From Chlorokybus atmophyticus (Eukaryota; Streptophyta; Chlorokybophyceae; Chlorokybales; Chlorokybaceae), in contig RHPI01002955.1 in assembly GCA_009103225.1 (NCBI GenBank), positions 249,238-313,237 of the forward strand: a DNA stretch of 64,000 nucleotides, written 5' to 3'. Position numbers and translations under genes: made by a program. The notes beneath the pieces were generated by a model. The model was not told the origin of the DNA and did not search any database. It saw only the letters and a program-made list of their open reading frames with translations. This document shows positions 52,462 to 62,291 of this stretch, piece by piece (position 1 is the first letter of the stretch; every line of letters starts with the position of its first letter).

Positions 52462-52660
52462 CCTGTCATCATTGGGCGCTATCTCGCACGAGATCTCGGC
52501 ATCACCAGCGCTGAGCTGCTTCCCTGTCCCTACCAGCTGGACACCGCAACCGGCAACCGCGACAAGGTGCTCGGCCTTATCAAGCAGGCTGTGAGCATTC
52601 GCCTCACAGGACTAAACCCTTCCCACAGCACCGAGATTATACAACGGTGTGTGGTCCAAT
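52380..52660 (+). pseudogene. Aspartic protease of the methyltransferase element, broken
   Basis: HVTVNGRAPKCVMLDTRA is followed by a TAG (52459-52461), then PVIIGRYLARDLGI and YQLDTATGNRDKVLGLI. This is a retropepsin-like pattern (LDTGA normally) with Gly to Arg in the active site and a stop two codons later. The frame shifts near 52650 to that of the methyltransferase. Confidence 0.72.
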
Positions 52661-55630
52661 GCCGGGTCCTTTGACCTACTGCTGGGACAGGATTGCAACT
52701 TCCCTGTCGGCATGGGGATGGACTGCTGGACTGAGCAGGCATGGTTTCGACCGCATTGGGATGAGGACGATGGAGAGGAGCAGGGATTCCTACCTCTCGA
52801 ACTGGTGGCCAAGGACCGCTCGCAACGAAGAGCGGCGGCAGCAGCCACCTACAGTCTTACAAAAAGCTCACGTGTGCCGCGTGCCCGGACGCAGCCGATG
52901 ACAACTGCAACGAGCTCGAGCCCGAGCCTAAACGCTGGAGAGGACTCTTCTACACCGTACGATGAGTCTCAGGAAACCGTCACCAAAGAAGTGGCCTTTC
53001 AGGAGCCAACCGAGCGTCGCTGGAGCGCACAAGTAGCAGCACACATGCTGCTGACCAGGCCTCAGCTCACTGCACACTTCCCTGTCTACAAAGACCAGGC
53101 TACAGTGCAGGAGCAGTACCACATAGCTACGGGAGTTGTGGAGTTCCACATGTTCCGCCGACAATAAGGCATCACCGTGCTGAAGCTGTTCGGAGGCATA
53201 GGCAGTGGGCTTGCGGCTGTCCTCAACACAGGAAGAACAGTCACCAAGTACCTCTACTGTGACCCTGACCCTCATGCACAGGAGGCTCTGAGCCATCATT
53301 TACAACAGCTGCACCAGCGCTACCCGCAGCAGCTACCACTGTCGGCACTGCAAGGGAGCCAGAAAGCTCTACCGCAGGACATCCGCTGGATTACCAAGGA
53401 TCACCTGCAGGCAGTCGGCAACGTTGACCTGCTGATAGAAGGATGGGAGTGTCAAGGGCACTCCAGGGCAGGCAGAGGCCAAGGGCTCTCTGATCCTCGC
53501 TCACAGCTGTTCTGGGAGCTAATGAGAGTCATCAAACTCCTACAGACCAGTCAGATCGCTAGGCCTTTGGGGTACATCATCGAGAATGTGCACGCCGAGG
53601 ATGACAAGCGGCATCACGTCGCTAAGGCCTATTGCCAAGTATGCTCCTTGCTGGGGCATCCTCTCAAGATCAACGCCGCGCGTCATGGATCTCGCGCACA
53701 CCGCGTCCGTGCCAAGTGGACCAACCTGGCCATTGTGGAAGACCTGTTTCTGGCAGAGTACCTATACAGCAATCGGCCACGAAATCTCGTCGTCGATGAC
53801 ATCCTGGACCCTGGACGCACAGCGCAACCAGTCACACGCCTTGACCACCACCACTTCTACCAGTGCAACCAGCCTGGTCAGCCGCGCCGCGCCCTACCCA
53901 CGCTTGTATCCTATCCAGGCTCCTACGCGTTCCGCAATGGAGGCGACGGCATGGTGTTGGACTCCAACACTGGACAGCTGAACGAACCCAACGCTCGTGA
54001 GCGCGAGCGTGCTATGGGATTCTTTCCAGGCAGCATCACAGGCTCCACGCTGACAACCAGTCAACAATGTCAGTTGTTAGGACGCGCCATGGATCAGAAC
54101 AGCATGGTGTGGTACTTGGAAATGTGCTTTGCTCTCCAGGACCGCCATGTGTCCTTCCAGGAGCTCGAACACCTGGCTGGGGGGTGGATTGCTCGCTTTT
54201 CAGAGACCAAAGCAGCATACACCGCCCTCGAGACCGCCCACATGGAGGAGCAGGCAGCAGTCACTGTGGAAGACATTCCAGTGGTCGCCAACGCTACCTC
54301 GTGGTCCCACGCCATTGGACCGCTGGCCACAGGCCAGACTCAAGAGCAACTCGAGGCTCTCCTCAACAAGTGGAGGAGCCAATTCAGCTTCAGTGTGAAG
54401 GAGCTGGGCATCTGCTCAGCATACCAGATGGACATTGAACTAGTGGACACCGAACCGGTGTTCAGAAGACAGTACCGCCTCTCCAAGCTAGAAGAAGACT
54501 TGGTGGAACAGAGGTGCAAGGCGCTGCTAGATGCAGGCCTGATCGAGGAGTCCACATCGGACTTTGCGGCCGCGACCGTCATGCCCCTGAAGAAAGATTC
54601 AGCAGGCAACTGGACAGACCGGCGCATGTGTGGCGACTATCGCCCCCTCAACAACAAGACCAAGCAGGACAGGTATCCAATGCCTACCGCAGAAGGCATC
54701 TTTGACGATGTAGGAGACTGCACGGTCTTTAGTATCCTGGATATGCGCCAAGGGTACAACCAGATCGCCATCAAGGAGGAGGACAAGCACAAGACTTCCT
54801 TCTGGGGAAACCGGCAGCTGTACCAGTGGAAGGTCATGCCCTTCGGACTGAAGAACGCTCCGGCCAAGTTCCAGCGCGTCATGGATAAAGCCCTCAAGGG
54901 GTTGGACTTCGCACGCTGCTACATCGATGACATCCTCATCTTCAGTCACGGCAATGAGGAGCATCTCCAGCACATCGAAGAGGTGCTACAGAGGCTGAAG
55001 GAAGTCGGGATGACGGTACACCCTGACAAGTGCACCTTCTTCACCCACAAGGTACCCTACCTAGGACACACGATTGTGCCCCATGGTGTGTACGTACAGC
55101 AGGCCAAAGTGGAGGCACTGGTGGCTATCCCTGCCCCCACAGACCTCACGCGGCTGCGGGCCTTCCTCGGCCTTGCCAACTATTACCGACGGTTTGTCAA
55201 AGACTTTGCCAAGATCGCAAGGCCTCTCAACGAACTACTGAAGAACGACACCGAGTTCGTGTGGAAGGAGGCACAACAGGAGGCCTTTCAGGAGCTGAAG
55301 CTCCGCCTCACCACAGCTCCCATTCTGCAACGCCCTGACTACACCAGGTCGTTCATCCTGCACACAGACTGGAGCAAGCTCGGCATGGGGGCCGTGCTCG
55401 TACAGCACGACAACAACAAGAAGGAGCGCGTAGTGTCGTACGCCAGCCGCAGCAACAACAGTGCTGAGGCCAACTACAGCAGTTACGAAGGAGAGTGTCT
55501 CGCCGCAGTGTGGGCCATCTCCTTCTTCCGACCCTTCCTGTTTGGACGGCAGTTCCAACTGGTCACTGACCATCAACCCCTCAAGTGGCTAATGAACAAC
55601 CAGCACTTGACAGGAAAGTTAGCACGATGA
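52649..55630 (+). pseudogene. pol: Pol: DNMT3-like C5 methyltransferase fused to reverse transcriptase and RNase H
   Basis: 52649-53164 reads LLLGQDCNFPVGM, a linker and QVAAHMLLTRPQL. After one stop (53165-53167) the frame runs 817 codons. Numbering from 53177, motif I is LKLFGGIGSG (2-11). Motif IV is EGWECQGHS with the catalytic Cys at 92 (codon 53450-53452) and GLSDPRSQLFWE after it. Motif VI is ENV (136-138), motif VIII AHRVRAKWTN (174-183), motif IX ARERERAMGFFPG (273-285), motif X QLLGRAM (299-305). AHR-x-R and LLGR resemble DNMT3/DRM more than DNMT1. The residue before the Cys is Glu instead of Pro. RT follows (RRMCGDYRPLNN, FGLKNAPAKF, YIDD at 54920-54931, FLGLANYYRRFV), then RNase H (LHTDWSKLGMGAVLVQHD, VTDHQPLKWL). 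A TGA at 55628 ends it where Trp is expected. RNase H runs on to 55849 (EHRAGLANQDADGLSR). Confidence 0.92.
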
Positions 55631-55860
55631 GCGCTGCTGCTCCAGGAGTACGACTTCGAGGTGGAACACCGCGCAGGCCTGGCCAACCAGGATGCGGATG
55701 GCCTCAGCCGTAACCCCCACCTCAGCACCAACGACGCTACAGGCGCCCGACATGAGTTGGGTCCTACAGCTGCACCTTCAGGTGTGGCCACCATGTTCGC
55801 TGTCGCTGCGCTACGCTCGGACGCAGGACTCAGACCTCTGAGGCAGTAGCAGACAGGGAC

Positions 55861-57435
55861 ATGCCCACTCTCGAGCCCGCCATCACCACCAAAGATCCTT
55901 TATCAGAAGAAGCAATCGCTGCCGACCCTGAGGTGGATGATGAGGAGCTGGCACCCACCGACACACGACAAGACATCTGGCTGGACGAACCATCCCTCGC
56001 ACTGCTTCAGACTGGACAACTTCCAGCAGGCATGAGCGCACGCGAGAAGGACCGCGTCCGACAACGCACTCAGCGTTACCGCTGGGCCAACGACAGGCTG
56101 TATCGACGGATACAAGATGCAGATCAGGAGGTCCCCACACCAGCTGCACGTAAAGGCATCATCTCCTCCCTTCACACCGAGCTCGGGCACTTCGGTGTCA
56201 AGCGCACGGTCAGCCTGGTCAGGACCCAGTACTGGTGGTATGGGGTGCACAGACAGGTGCGGGAGTTCGTCAGCAACTGTCAGCAGTGTGACATGGTTTG
56301 CGCCTGCCTCAACACGCGCAATGCCACCTTGCATCCCCTTCCCATTTCCGGGTTGTTCTACCGCTGGGGACTGGACATCCTCGGAGACCTAGCGCCCTCA
56401 GCGCGAGGCAACCGCTACATCCTCGTCATGATCGAGCACTTCTCCAAGTGGGTGGAGCTGGTGCCCCTGCCCGACAAGAGCAGTGAGGGAGTAGCCCAGG
56501 CTTTCCTCTCCCATGTACTCGGACGCTTCGGCAGCTGCGCTGAAGTCATCACCGACCAGGGTACGGAGTTCAGAGGAGCTTTCGACAAGCTTATCGACAG
56601 ATGCTTCATCGACCACCGTCGCACCTCACGCAACCACCCGCCGGCCGACGGCCTCGCCGAGCGTACCGTGCAGACCATCAAGAAGGCACTGCGCAAGTAC
56701 GTCCTTGCCTACGAGAAGAATACCTGGGATGATCACCTCCCATGGGTAGCAATGGGCTACCGGCTGTCCAAGCAGGCAGCCCTGCGAGAGTACAGCCCAT
56801 ACTATCTACTGTTCGGAAGGCAGCCATTGCTCCCTTTCCGCGCACAGCAGGAGGTCGACAGAGTGGTGGACAATCTCGACAACCCCGACGAGATGTTGTA
56901 TGATCTGACAGTGCGCAGTGCGCTGTTCGAACACACAGTCCCCATGGCCTTCAACAACCTGCGCATCGCGCAGCACCGCGACACGCTGCGTTATGAGCGT
57001 GTGCGCAGTGGTTTCTACAAGGAGCGGGAGCGCCGCTTCGAGTCAGGAGACTTCGTCTACCGTATGGCGTCTACACGCGACACCCTCGATACCTCCGTCG
57101 GGCGTGCTGTCTACAAAGTATTGAAGGTGCACCCCACAGGGGTACTGGACCTGTTGGGACAACGAGGTGAGCGCATGAAGGACAACATGGTCAACTGTGC
57201 GCCCTGTCATCTCCCCTACATTGCTGGCTTCACCAAGATCCAGCACCCGCGTCCGCTGCGCAGCACCCGATGCGAGAAGTGTGGCAGCGCCGACGACGAC
57301 CCATTGATGATGTTATGCGATGGCTGTAATCAAGGCATGCACTGCTACTGCCTTGACCCTCCACTGGACGCAGTACCCTTGTGGGAGTACTGGTGCGATG
57401 ACTGCCGCATCAACGGTCCCCCACACAGTCGGTAG
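55861..57435 (+). CDS. int: Integrase with C-terminal PHD finger
   Basis: The frame is open for 524 codons. In an intact element it would be the end of Pol, joined by a frame change at about 55850. The zinc-binding HHCC domain has H105, H110, C140 and C143 (HTELGHFGVKRT, NCQQCDMVC). The DDE core has D172 (RWGLDILGDL), D232 (VITDQGTEF) and E267 (PADGLAERTV). A GPY/F-like stretch (YKVLKVHPTGVLDLLG) precedes a complete C4HC3 PHD finger at residues 471-515 (57271-57405) with Cys 471, 474, 486, 489, His 494, Cys 497, 512 and 515. PHD fingers bind histone H3 tails. Here it takes the place of the chromodomain of chromoviruses and could steer integration. Confidence 0.9.
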   Translation: MPTLEPAITTKDPLSEEAIAADPEVDDEELAPTDTRQDIWLDEPSLALLQTGQLPAGMSAREKDRVRQRTQRYRWANDRLYRRIQDADQEVPTPAARKGIISSLHTELGHFGVKRTVSLVRTQYWWYGVHRQVREFVSNCQQCDMVCACLNTRNATLHPLPISGLFYRWGLDILGDLAPSARGNRYILVMIEHFSKWVELVPLPDKSSEGVAQAFLSHVLGRFGSCAEVITDQGTEFRGAFDKLIDRCFIDHRRTSRNHPPADGLAERTVQTIKKALRKYVLAYEKNTWDDHLPWVAMGYRLSKQAALREYSPYYLLFGRQPLLPFRAQQEVDRVVDNLDNPDEMLYDLTVRSALFEHTVPMAFNNLRIAQHRDTLRYERVRSGFYKERERRFESGDFVYRMASTRDTLDTSVGRAVYKVLKVHPTGVLDLLGQRGERMKDNMVNCAPCHLPYIAGFTKIQHPRPLRSTRCEKCGSADDDPLMMLCDGCNQGMHCYCLDPPLDAVPLWEYWCDDCRINGPPHSR

Positions 57436-57469
57436 GAACTGAGTTCTGGAGCAGAGGGCTACCCCAGAA

Positions 57470-58060
57470 TCTCAGGGGGGGTGGCTTGTTGACTGTGTGC
57501 ACTACGACACAGTCTGTACACAAAGGTGGCGAGCGGCATCGGCTCGTCCACTGCACTAAACACCGCGTAGGCTCATCTTCAAGCCTATGCCCACGATTGG
57601 GGGGTTGTCTTTTGCTTGCATGACTCCAATGCAGTGCACGGCACTAGCATGCGTGCAGCACTAGCACTCCTCCGCAGCCTGTCCGAGACAAGGTTGCCCT
57701 CGACCATGGCAGGCACGACACCCTCTCATCCCATGTGGGGTTGTGATGTCCATGGCAGCTTTGCACATGTGTGTGAGGTGTGCTTGAGTGTGTGAGTGTG
57801 TGGGAGCTGAGTAGAGAGGTTGGTGTCATCCTCTCCTTCCTCCTTGGTGCGGTGCTGTGGCTTCCTCTGCAAGGTACTGCACCAGTGACGCTGGTAGGGC
57901 TGTGGCTTCCAGTAGTAAGTCCTTGTGCATAAGTTCGCCAAGCCGCCCAGCAAGTAAGTGAGTGGTATCGTTACAACTGTAAAGCAAGCAGCCAATGTTT
58001 GAGAGCAACTTGATATAATGACACCACCATTGAAAAACACACATATCTTGCATGTTGCAC
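57470..58060 (+). repeat. Purine tract and 3' LTR start of the methyltransferase element
   Basis: TCAGGGGGGGTGG precedes TGTTGACTGTGTGCACTACG at 57487. The relic at 13435-13470 has the same junction in reverse. With no 5' LTR in the window the right end of the LTR cannot be fixed. I place it between 57487 and about 58060. Confidence 0.6.
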
Positions 58061-58607
58061 CCTATTGTAATATATGTTTATATACTATGAAAGACCTTAC
58101 AACATGCATATTATGCATAATGTGCATTGAACCAAGCCCCAAAACGGTGATACATTCAATGCTGCTCAATCTCGCATGATTATCAAATAAACAAGTGTGC
58201 TCTGCGTGTAGTGAGCAAGGCATCATATCGTCTTCGTCACTCAACATTTGTTAGTAAACCCTTCCAATAGGTACAAACGACCGGTACCACCATCGTAGCA
58301 GCAAGCACGCAAAAAATAGCACGTGCATATGTGTGTGTTTAAGCAGCTCAGCAAAACATTGCAGCAACTAGTAGTGTTCAACTAAGAAACTATCGAGCGT
58401 TGGTGGTAGCCAACGCGAATGACTCTAACTATGTACATCAGAAAGTATGATCTAATAATGTACACCGTATACAATCGCTCACCTTAAGAGCGTGCCTAAA
58501 CATCAACATATGTCACAGCACATGGATTGTACTATGCAAGTCCTGTTCAAAAATTTCAACCTTCACTCTTGAATGAGGTTTTATCACAGCACTCCCTTGT
58601 TGGAAGC

Positions 58608-58842
58608 TCAAGGGATGCCGTGCCAAATGAATGCTTCCTCATCCTTACTACTCGGCGACGTTTTGTAGCAATACTTGCCGCTGAGCGACGAGAACAATAG
58701 CAGCAGCACCAGGCACAGGGGCGTAAAACACCACATAAGTACCATACGTGCCACCTTACGTGTGTCATAGCCGAGACGCGCGATCTGCACGAGTACGCAC
58801 GCGTGTTGTATGTGAACATATGAGTATTCATGCAGATGTTGT

Positions 58843-58902
<60 letters not shown>

Positions 58903-60799
58903 GATGTCAGTGCACGCACCAAAACGATGCAAGGGAGGGAGATAATGTGCAGGCCAAGCAGGGACGCCGCGACGATGATAGCCTTCTTGGGCTCATGCAA
59001 CTGTCAAACAACAACTTCACTGTCAGGTATACAACACGGCGGATGAGTTGGTGCATGCATTTCTGCGTGTGTGTGTGTGTCTGCACCTGTGCGTTGTATG
59101 CAACCCTCACATGCATGCTGCTTACCGATGACCAGCATCTGAAGAGCCCTCCAGCTGCAGTAAACAGCCCAACCTCCCACACGATAAAGAAGACGCAGAT
59201 CAATGCGAGTACGCCACCAGCTTTAGAACAGCTGCATTGAGGGCATGTTTAGTTCAGAGAGGGTTTGGGTTTGCCCAAAAACTGCAAGACGGGTGTGCCG
59301 TTACACACATACGCACACGCACACGCACACGCACACGCACACGCACACGCACACACACACACACACACCATTCTATGGAAAGAAGATTCATCCAAGGAGA
59401 ATTGTAGTTGTTCACGCCTGCCGTGGTGGCGTTGTTGTTGACATTGAAGTTGATGGCTCTTCCGGCAAACAGCATTACATCGGCCGTGCGGATGTTGGCA
59501 ACTATCTGTCCACATATCTCGCACTTGTGTGTTCTGCGCTTGGCGAGCCAGCGCAGCGCGCACACGTAGTGCGCAACCGCCATGCCGCCACGACAACTGC
59601 ACCTGCGCACGTGCATGTGCATGTGCCACAATGAAAACGTGCTCCTGCGCGTGTAGATATGTGCGCGTATATGTGCCCTCGCAAACGAAGACGAGACACA
59701 TGTGTGCACCTGCGCCTTCGAGTGCACACTCCAATGCTGCGTGTGTGTGCGTACATATGCTGCAAGCAGGACACACAAACAAGCGGAACAGATACAGATA
59801 CAGATATAGATACGGATACGGATACGGATACAGATACACTCACCAGTGGGCATATGCATACACAGACACATACACGCACACAAACTACTTACCTCAGCTG
59901 CGTAGGGCTTGTAGCGCACTCGCCCGCTGGCTTGGCGCAGTGCGGCCCGCACGCCATGAAGTGACGCAGGTCGAGACCCTCCTCCTGTGTGCGTGTGCTC
60001 GTGTGAATGTGCGTGTACACATGACCTTGGCCACAACAACAGCAACAGCAACAACAACAACAACAACAACAACAGCACTTCACGCCACCTGCAGGGACTG
60101 TATTGCTGCGTGCGGCATCAGCGAGGCAGGTTCGCACCCTTCGAGGTCCACATTTAGGCATATGCGGCAAGGCAGGGGATAGGCCTGCACGTTGTATTGT
60201 GTTGTGTTGTCGTATCGTAAAGCTCAACAACGCACGCTCTGATCTATGTACCTTGCAGCTAAACAAGTTGCAATCAGCATGTACCACGTGTATTGAAATT
60301 TGCAACTAGACCTTAGACGGGGCTGCATGTAGCAAGATTGAGTTTGCTTTGCCATTTGGTGTCAACCATGATTGACAGTCGGGTGGTAACAACAGTCCCC
60401 AACTTGAGACGCTTATAACCATAAGACGACACAAAACGGCTGATGCAGCCACATGACAGTGGAGGCATATTTAGCAAGGCATACTATGTGCAATGCCCTG
60501 TCTACCTGCAAATGTTGTGCCTGCGGGCGTATGGACGTCTGTGTGTGAGTGTGTGTGCGATCATGCAGCTGTGCATTTGCAGCCCCCACCGTTTTGTGCT
60601 TGCTCTGCTCAGAGTCTTCCGCCGCCTTGCTGTCCTCCGCCTCCTTGCCGCTGGAACTGGCGGTGGCGGCGGCGGCGGCGGCGCCCTGGCCAGCATAGTT
60701 GTTGGGATTGCTGGCGTCATTGTCGCCGTCGCTGTTGTCGCCTGCAGGCGCTTGGGGGCGGACGGCGCTGCTGAGGGGGTCGTCCTGCGTTGTCAGCAT
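58608..60799 (-). CDS. RING-CH (MARCH-type) membrane E3 ubiquitin ligase, seven exons
   Basis: Minus-strand exons are 60799-60590, 60184-60089, 59984-59893, 59602-59369, 59231-59126, 59000-58920 and 58784-58608. All introns are GT-AG, and exon phases agree at every junction. The product is about 331 residues. A disordered acidic, Asn/Ala-rich N-terminus is followed by a C4HC3 RING-CH domain: CRIC, CSC, H and C in AHYVCALRW, then CEIC. The gap between the first and second Cys pairs (about 54 residues) is longer than usual. Three hydrophobic helices follow (VLALICVFFIVWEVG, AIIVAASLLGLHIISL, VLMWCFTPLCLVLLLLF), so it should sit in an internal membrane and ubiquitinate membrane proteins. I chose ATG 60799 because it continues the first exon. 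An upstream exon is possible. Confidence 0.82.
58843..58899. repeat. (CA)n(GA)n microsatellite in the last intron of the RING-CH gene
   Basis: About seven CA units are followed by more than twenty GA units. It lies within intron 58785-58919. Confidence 0.95.
59300..59368. repeat. (CACACG)n/(CA)n microsatellite abutting a splice donor
   Basis: Alternating ACACGC and CA units fill the intron from the 5' splice site of the RING exon (59369) inwards. On the minus strand the donor GTGTGTG is itself repeat sequence. Confidence 0.95.
59788..59836. repeat. GATACA/GATACG hexanucleotide microsatellite
   Basis: About eight hexamer units lie within intron 59603-59892 of the RING-CH gene. Confidence 0.92.
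60040..60076. repeat. (CAA)n microsatellite
   Basis: Roughly twelve CAA/CAG units lie within intron 59985-60088 of the RING-CH gene. Confidence 0.93.
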
Positions 60800-61577
60800 G
60801 CTTATGTGGTTGTGGTTGTGTTTGTCGTTGTTGTCAACGACAACCACGACAATGCTGTTGCTGCACTCCCCCGCCTGCCCATATCACAGGACGATCATCG
60901 ACGTGGTGGGTGTGCAGCTGTGTCTGAGTCAGCAGCAGCAGGCCGTACGGCCTCCTTATTGGGAGGGCGGTGGAGGAAGGGCTCCTGAGGAAAAGGGTAA
61001 ACATAACGTGACATGTACCCATGTGACACATGACATGTTCTGGGCATGTTCGTGGTCATGTACACACAGGCGGGTTCCCGTTCTGCAACATCGGTACACT
61101 ACGTTCAAACGCGTCACGCACTGCACAGTGCCCAATGCATGACGTAATGGACTGTGGACAGTCTCACCTCCCCCTGTATGTGCACTCTAACTATGCACAC
61201 CCTCTATGTATGCACATATCGCAAGGAACACGTGTACCACCAGCTAAATTTTACTCTATGTAAGCACATGCACGCTCTGTCTAAGCACAACTAAAATGGC
61301 TCATTTATGCATATAAAGAGGGAGAATGCATGGTATTTCAATGATGTACAGGATATATATGGCGTAAGCAATTAGATGATATCAAACTTATATGAATGTA
61401 TCTTTCATATACTGATATCAAATATCAGCAATGTACTCGTTATCAACATTTTCAGCACACACATTGTGCATACGTTGCAATATGTTTTCCCTGCCGGCCG
61501 ACTAAATATTGGCAACGGCCGTGCACCTGAGGATGCTAATTTAGACTGTCGTGGCTCAGGCCACCTATAATCTTGAT
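60800..61577. other. Upstream region of the RING-CH gene
   Basis: A possible further 5' exon lies near 60880-60990 on the minus strand (acceptor TTTCCTCAG, then EPFLHRPPNKEAVRPAAA), but its splice phase is uncertain. No other gene is recognised. The rest is AT-rich and may hold the promoter. Confidence 0.4.
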
Positions 61578-61960
61578 ACAGGGACCTAATAGTAACTTTC
61601 GTTATTGTAAGGCCCTTTTAGTTACAATTTAGTCTTTAACAGTTGACTATGCCTAACTAACAGGCGCCTGTTAGTTACCTATCAGGCCTTAACAGGTGAC
61701 TTTATATAATTAACAGGCACCTGTTAGTCACACACTAGGCCTTAACAAATGACTTTGTGTAATTTACAGGCAACTGTTAGTTACACATTAGGCCTTATTA
61801 GGTGGCTACAACTAATCAACGGGCACCTGTAAGTTACACATCAGTCTTACCTAGATGACTCGGCCTGTGTGACAGGCACCTGCAGGTTACACACCAGTCC
61901 AGCGCAGGCGACTAAGCCTAATTCACAAGCACCAACTAAGTAATTATCGACAAAATAAGG
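61578..61960. repeat. 53-bp minisatellite with palindromic core
   Basis: Degenerate units carry the core ACAGGCACCTGTTAGTTACAC. The ACAGG (or ACGGG, ACAAG) anchors fall at 61660, 61713, 61766, 61819, 61872 and 61925, exactly 53 bases apart. In the first unit 61654-61677 is a perfect 24-base palindrome centred on GGCGCC. One more degraded unit may start at 61578. Confidence 0.88.
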
Positions 61961-62291
61961 CATTCTTTAACAACTGAAGGTGACCAATGCCTAACTGTCG
62001 TCATATGTATTTGCATAGCTTGACTACACGCGACTGTCACTGACTTCCAGCATTGTTATGTGCCTGTGCTGTGTACATGTACCTGAAATGTGTACAGTGT
62101 CTCTCAGTCACTTGCCAAGGCTTGTAGTTCGATTATGTGACTCGAATGCAGTTCTGTTGTATATCATAGGGACGCAAGTATTGATGTGCATGAGCATAAT
62201 GACGATTGACTGCTGGTTTAAGATGCACAACACTCAGTCACAAGAGCCTTGTAGCTATGTACACTACCAGCTAAACGTACTACCAACTGCG
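61961..62291. other. Intergenic or 3' UTR sequence of the gene at 62292-63748
   Basis: I see no gene. It lies directly downstream of the stop codon of the minus-strand gene and upstream of the minisatellite. Confidence 0.4.

Larger units (their letters stand above)
49277..57486 (+). mobile_element. Ty3/gypsy element carrying a DNMT3-like methyltransferase and a PHD finger
   Basis: The order is gag (49277-52461), protease (about 52380-52660), C5 methyltransferase (53168-54200), RT (54400-55220), RNase H (55270-55710), integrase and PHD finger (55861-57435), then a purine tract and LTR start. Order and RT type place it in Ty3/gypsy. The 5' LTR and leader are lost. At least three nonsense codons and several shifts make this copy inactive, yet the methyltransferase-RT frame is open for over 800 codons. 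Two relics at 13.3-15.2 and 20.8-21.2 kb show that it is a family. Confidence 0.92.

Noticed and set aside
57961-57975. GTGGTATCG near 57966 as a PBS of another element.
   Set aside because: No LTR end precedes it and no gag follows. A chance match is more likely.
59254-60078. A 274-residue minus-strand open frame.
   Set aside because: Most of it is translated microsatellite and intron sequence. Only the part at 59602-59369 is a real exon, joined to others by splicing.
60443-60988. A plus-strand 181-residue frame rich in Gly and Val.
   Set aside because: It is the shadow of the acidic, Ala-rich first exon of the RING-CH gene on the other strand.
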